Of a stretch of DNA of 64,000 nucleotides, positions 60,724 through 64,000 are shown one piece after another; the first letter of the stretch is position 1, and every line of letters begins with the position of its first letter. This stretch comes from Lachnospiraceae bacterium NK3A20 (GTDB lineage Bacteria; Bacillota; Clostridia; Lachnospirales; Lachnospiraceae). The notes under the pieces are model-generated. The model saw nothing but the letters and a program-made list of their open reading frames with translations, was not told the origin of the DNA and did no database searches. The stretch covers positions 62,001 through 126,000 of the forward strand of contig FNQX01000009.1 of NCBI GenBank assembly GCA_900107575.1, written 5' to 3'. Made by a program: the position numbers and the translations under genes.

Positions 60724-61989
60724 TTATTTGACGACCTTCTCCACGACCTCCTGCGCCTTTTCCAGCTGGTTGTCGCTGCCATCCTTCCGGTAGCTCTCCG
60801 TATCCAGAGGCAGGTCGATGTCGGGGGTCACGCCCTTTTTGTTGATATTGTGCCCGTTTCTCGTGTAATAGTCCGCGATTGTGAGCTTCACCGCCGTACC
60901 GTCCGTCAGAGAGAAGACGGTCTGCACTACACCCTTGCCGAAGGTCTGTTCCCCGATGATCGTGCCGGTGCCTGCATCCTGGATGCCGCCGGAGAGAATC
61001 TCGGAGGCGCTGGCAGAACTGCCGTTGACGAGAACAGCGAGCGGGATGTCCAGCTGTTTCGTGCCATCCGTCTCATACTCCGTGCGCTTCCCGTCCCGGT
61101 CCTCCATATAGAAGACGAGGCCCTTCGGCAGGAAATATCCCGCGATGGCCGTCACGGTGTCGACATTGCCGCCGGGGTTGCCGCGCAGGTCGAGAACGAG
61201 GCCCTTCATGCCATCCTTCTGCAGCTCTTTCAGCTTCTCCTCGAACTGCTGCGTCGTCACGTCGTCGAACTCCGCGATAGAGAGATAGGCAATGCCCTTG
61301 TCCTTGTCGAGCATCCGACCGTCCACTGTGGGACTGTCCACCTTCGCCCGCTTCACGTCAAACTCGAGATAGTCCGGCTCGTCCTCCCGGACAATGGTCA
61401 AATGTACGCTCGTCCCCTCCTCACCGCGGACACGGCTGACCACCTCGTCGAGGCTGAGACCGCCCACGTCCTCGTCGTCTACCTTGTATATGATGTCCCG
61501 GTCCGCGAGGCCTGCCTCTTCCGCCGGTGTGCCCTTGATCACGCCGGTGATCCTCGGGTATTTCGTGACAGGATCGGCAGAGAGATAGGCTCCGATCCCG
61601 TAATACTGGCCGGAGAGACTCTCATTCAACTCCTTCACCTCATCTGCCGTGTAGTAGACCGAATAGGGATCGTCCAGAGATGCGAGGAGACCCTTGTAGA
61701 TTCCATCCTCTTTCTGTTCCTTCGTGATCTCTTCCGGCTCGTAGTAATATTGATCAATTGATTTCTCGAGCTGTTCCAGCTTGGATAGAGATGCTTCGTT
61801 GATCGCGGAGTTCTCTGCCGCAGCGCGCCTTTCGCGCCAATAGGTGACAGGGTTCACCCTGCTGCCCGAAGCCCACGAGAGCGCAAGGCTCTCAATGAGA
61901 AAGAGCCCTGCGATGCCGCAGGCAATCCCCGCCGCGAAGGCCCTCTTCCTGCCGCCTATTCTGTTGTTCTCCTGATGCTGATCTTCCAT
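60724..61989 (-). CDS. C-terminal processing peptidase (S41 family)
   Basis: 421 residues: N-terminal membrane anchor (about 17-38), PDZ domain (about 110-200, with YYGIGAYLS and SPTVDGRM further on), and a peptidase domain with the catalytic Ser in NGSSASASEIL and Lys in TFGKGVVQT (Ser/Lys dyad). CtpA/CtpB relatives cleave extracytoplasmic substrates including wall hydrolases and sporulation signalling proteins. GGGAGAACTT precedes the ATG. It is 32 bases after the M23 gene, suggesting control of that hydrolase. Confidence 0.93.
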   Translation of the reverse strand: MEDQHQENNRIGGRKRAFAAGIACGIAGLFLIESLALSWASGSRVNPVTYWRERRAAAENSAINEASLSKLEQLEKSIDQYYYEPEEITKEQKEDGIYKGLLASLDDPYSVYYTADEVKELNESLSGQYYGIGAYLSADPVTKYPRITGVIKGTPAEEAGLADRDIIYKVDDEDVGGLSLDEVVSRVRGEEGTSVHLTIVREDEPDYLEFDVKRAKVDSPTVDGRMLDKDKGIAYLSIAEFDDVTTQQFEEKLKELQKDGMKGLVLDLRGNPGGNVDTVTAIAGYFLPKGLVFYMEDRDGKRTEYETDGTKQLDIPLAVLVNGSSASASEILSGGIQDAGTGTIIGEQTFGKGVVQTVFSLTDGTAVKLTIADYYTRNGHNINKKGVTPDIDLPLDTESYRKDGSDNQLEKAQEVVEKVVK

Positions 61990-62021
61990 AACAAGTTCTC
62001 CCGCGGCTGCCTAGAGGCTGC

Positions 62022-63347
62022 TCAGCCGCCGCCCAGATAATTCCAGGGATTCACGTACTCGCCGTTCAGACGGACCGAGAAATGCAGATGAGGTCCGGTT
62101 GATGCGCCGGTTGAGCCGACCTTTGCGATCTCCTGCCCCGCCGTCACCATCTGCCCGACGCTGCATTCAATCTGAGATGCGTGCATGTATACCGTGAACA
62201 GACCGTTTCCGTGGTCGAGCATGACGAAATTGCCCATGGAAGCGTTGTACGTTGCCGCGACGACTCTGCCGTTCGCCGCCGCAACAATCGGTGCGCCCAT
62301 GTCCGCCGCCATGTCGAGGCCCGAATGGAACCGCGTCACGCCGTAAATCGGGTGTGTGCGGTAACCGAAGTCCGAGGTGATGGAGTCGTACACCGGCGCG
62401 GGCCAGGTGAAGGCGCCGCCCGTGTAGACATAGCCGCTCTTCGCCGCCGCGGCAGCCGCAGCAGCCGCTGCCTCCTGCTGGCGCAGCGTCTCCTCGTCGT
62501 CCTTGACCTGCTGCTCCAGTGCCGCGATCTCGGCATCCTGCGCGTCCACCTGTTGCTGATAGCCGCTGATCGCCTGCTCTTTTCCCGCGATATCCGCGCT
62601 CATCGAGAGAATCTGCGTCTCCTTCTCGCTGATGAGGGCCTGCATGCTGGCCTCCTCCTGCTCCACGCCCTTCTGCGCTTCCTCGAGCGTCTTCTTCTCT
62701 TCCTGGAGATTCTCCTTTGTCACCTTCACGAGCTCCGTCTGCTGCTCATAGCTCTCAAGGAGGCGGTTGTCATAGTCCTCGAGCGCCTCGATGTACGTTT
62801 CCTTGTTGAGCATATCCGCGAAGCTGTGGGCGCTCATCAGGACTTCGAGCGCGAAGGTGTCGCCGTTCTCGTAGAGGAACCGGATCCGGGTCTTCATGTT
62901 CTGATACTGCTCGGCCTGCCGCTCCTTGGCCGCCTCCAGCTCGGCCTGCGTCTTCGTGATCTCGCCCTCTTTCTCGGTGATCTGCGACTCAAGCGCCGTG
63001 ATCTTCCCCTGGATCGAGGTGAGCTGTCCGTCGAGCTGCGTGACATAGGCCGTCATGTCCGCCTTCGAGGCTTCCAGATCCTTCTTCACCGCCTCAACGT
63101 CGGTTAAGGTCTCGCTGATCTTCTCGCGTTCCTTTTTCGAATTCTCGATCTCTTCCTTCTTGGCGTCGATTGACTCCTTCGTTACCTTCGCCTCTTCCGA
63201 AGACTTGCCGGTCGCCGCAAATACAGGCAGAATCGCAAACGCCGCGACGCAATATAAGGCAAAGAGCAGTGCGCACCCTGGTACACACCGCCCCCTAAGC
63301 TTTCTGTTATTCAGTTGTCGTTTCCTCAGAAATAAAAGGTTAGACAT
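62022..63347 (-). CDS. Coiled-coil M23 murein hydrolase (EnvC/PcsB-like)
   Basis: 441 residues. Signal sequence (about 22-45), long coiled coil (about 50-285, Lys/Glu/Gln/Thr rich), then a LytM/M23 domain (about 320-435) with metal ligands in FHSGLDMA, YMHASQ and GPHLHFSV. Its start overlaps the end of ftsX by eight bases, which strongly implies activation by FtsEX as known for EnvC, CwlO and PcsB. A short Gly-rich end (YLGGG) follows the domain. Confidence 0.92.
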   Translation of the reverse strand: MSNLLFLRKRQLNNRKLRGRCVPGCALLFALYCVAAFAILPVFAATGKSSEEAKVTKESIDAKKEEIENSKKEREKISETLTDVEAVKKDLEASKADMTAYVTQLDGQLTSIQGKITALESQITEKEGEITKTQAELEAAKERQAEQYQNMKTRIRFLYENGDTFALEVLMSAHSFADMLNKETYIEALEDYDNRLLESYEQQTELVKVTKENLQEEKKTLEEAQKGVEQEEASMQALISEKETQILSMSADIAGKEQAISGYQQQVDAQDAEIAALEQQVKDDEETLRQQEAAAAAAAAAAKSGYVYTGGAFTWPAPVYDSITSDFGYRTHPIYGVTRFHSGLDMAADMGAPIVAAANGRVVAATYNASMGNFVMLDHGNGLFTVYMHASQIECSVGQMVTAGQEIAKVGSTGASTGPHLHFSVRLNGEYVNPWNYLGGG

Positions 63348-64000
63348 GCAGATGTTTCCTTATGGTCATCGCACTTCCGATGAAGCCGATGCCGACGCCC
63401 AACACGATAATGATCGGCGCCAGATACCGGAACACGCTCTCAACCGGCACGAAAGTGACGAGTTTGGCGATGACAGAGAATCGGTTCTGGATGAGCAGGA
63501 TAACACGGTTGTAGATGAAATAGGTCAGTCCCAGCGGGATCAGTGAGCCGATGATGCCGATGATGACACCTTCGAAAACATAAGGCGCCCTGACGAAAAA
63601 GTCCGTCGCCCCGATGTATTTCATGATGTTGATCTCGTCCTTGTGGCTCGTGATGCCGGTCGCGACCGTATTGCTGATCAGGAAAATGGACACCACGAAG
63701 AGGATGCCAATGATCGCCATCGTCGCGTAGTAGATCAGGTTGTTGCCCGCAGTCAGCGTCGACGCGGTGATATCGGAACGGTTGACTTTGCGCACAATGT
63801 CGATGTTGTCCAGATAGTCCACGAGGTCTGCCTGTTTCGATACGTCATTCAGGTAGATTTCCAGGTTCGCCATATCCTCGAGGGGGTTGTCCGTGAAGCC
63901 GTCGACGTAGTCGCCGAGGAAATCCTGCGAGAACTGCTCCCAGGCCTGATCTGCCGAAACAAAGTCGACCTGTCTGACCTCGGGCCGCTCTTCGAGCGCG
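63340..64000 (-). CDS. ftsX: Cell division protein FtsX (partial, 5' end outside the window)
   Basis: About 219 residues of the C-terminal part; the frame is open to the window edge. The extracytoplasmic domain (ending in EERPEVRQVDFVSADQAW and DNPLEDMANLEIYLND) is followed by three transmembrane helices of the FtsX-type permease fold, with ISNTVATGITSHKDEINIMK between them. An internal Met at 63873 is not the start: similarity continues upstream. FtsX and FtsE form the transmembrane activator of the adjacent M23 hydrolase. Confidence 0.92.
   Translation of the reverse strand, partial: ALEERPEVRQVDFVSADQAWEQFSQDFLGDYVDGFTDNPLEDMANLEIYLNDVSKQADLVDYLDNIDIVRKVNRSDITASTLTAGNNLIYYATMAIIGILFVVSIFLISNTVATGITSHKDEINIMKYIGATDFFVRAPYVFEGVIIGIIGSLIPLGLTYFIYNRVILLIQNRFSVIAKLVTFVPVESVFRYLAPIIIVLGVGIGFIGSAMTIRKHLHV

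Overview
The window reads as a chromosomal segment of a non-spore-forming, high-GC Firmicute, most likely a Lachnospiraceae relative. The reasons are: an Ala/Thr-rich linker after the lipobox of the solute-binding protein; the cdaA-cdaR-glmM and hup-rqcP-divIC-tilS-hpt-ftsH operons; RicT and RecD2; split transketolase; class II aldolase; an FprA flavodiiron protein (anaerobe); and a fungal/actinobacterial-type long LeuA. GC is in the high fifties by eye. No rRNA, tRNA, CRISPR array, phage or transposase gene was seen. Fifty of the 52 genes lie on the minus strand; only fprA and murG are on plus, each in a single-gene island bounded by terminators.

Layout, left to right (transcription mostly right to left): a lone MsmX/UgpC-type sugar ABC ATPase; an operon transketolase N/C - rpe - map - metG - exported protein - DUF624 protein; a phosphatase and a membrane-anchored Mrr-like protein; pckA; a translation/replication cluster pyk - gmk-like - holB - ricT - trmN6 - rsmI; plus-strand fprA; a type B carboxylesterase; pgeF; plus-strand murG; an amylosucrase - EI pair; fba; ftsH - hpt - tilS - divIC - rqcP - hup; cca, proS, leuA, ptsH; glmM - cdaR - cdaA with two uncharacterised membrane proteins, comF and recD2; mreB; uvrA and uvrB; an SPFH/zinc-ribbon protein and an MscS channel; a sugar ABC importer (two permeases plus binding protein) without its own ATPase; and finally ctp - M23 peptidase - ftsX, cut by the window edge.

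Functionally the window couples carbohydrate uptake and glycolysis (PTS EI and HPr, amylosucrase, aldolase, pyruvate kinase, PEP carboxykinase, pentose-phosphate enzymes, ABC import) with cell-envelope control (MurG, c-di-AMP synthesis and its regulator beside GlmM, MreB, FtsX with an M23 hydrolase and Ctp) and translation/repair functions.

The most unusual content is repetitive DNA. A four-hairpin element of about 130-150 bp occurs almost identically between mreB and recD2 and, in the opposite orientation, inside the recD2 reading frame as a 44-codon in-frame insert. Paired substitutions keep the hairpins intact. A third, truncated copy forms the uvrB leader. Other structured intergenic stretches occur at 2304-2371, 21550-21706 and 60517-60715. 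The amylosucrase also carries an unusual Lys/Ala/Pro-rich tail resembling histone H1.
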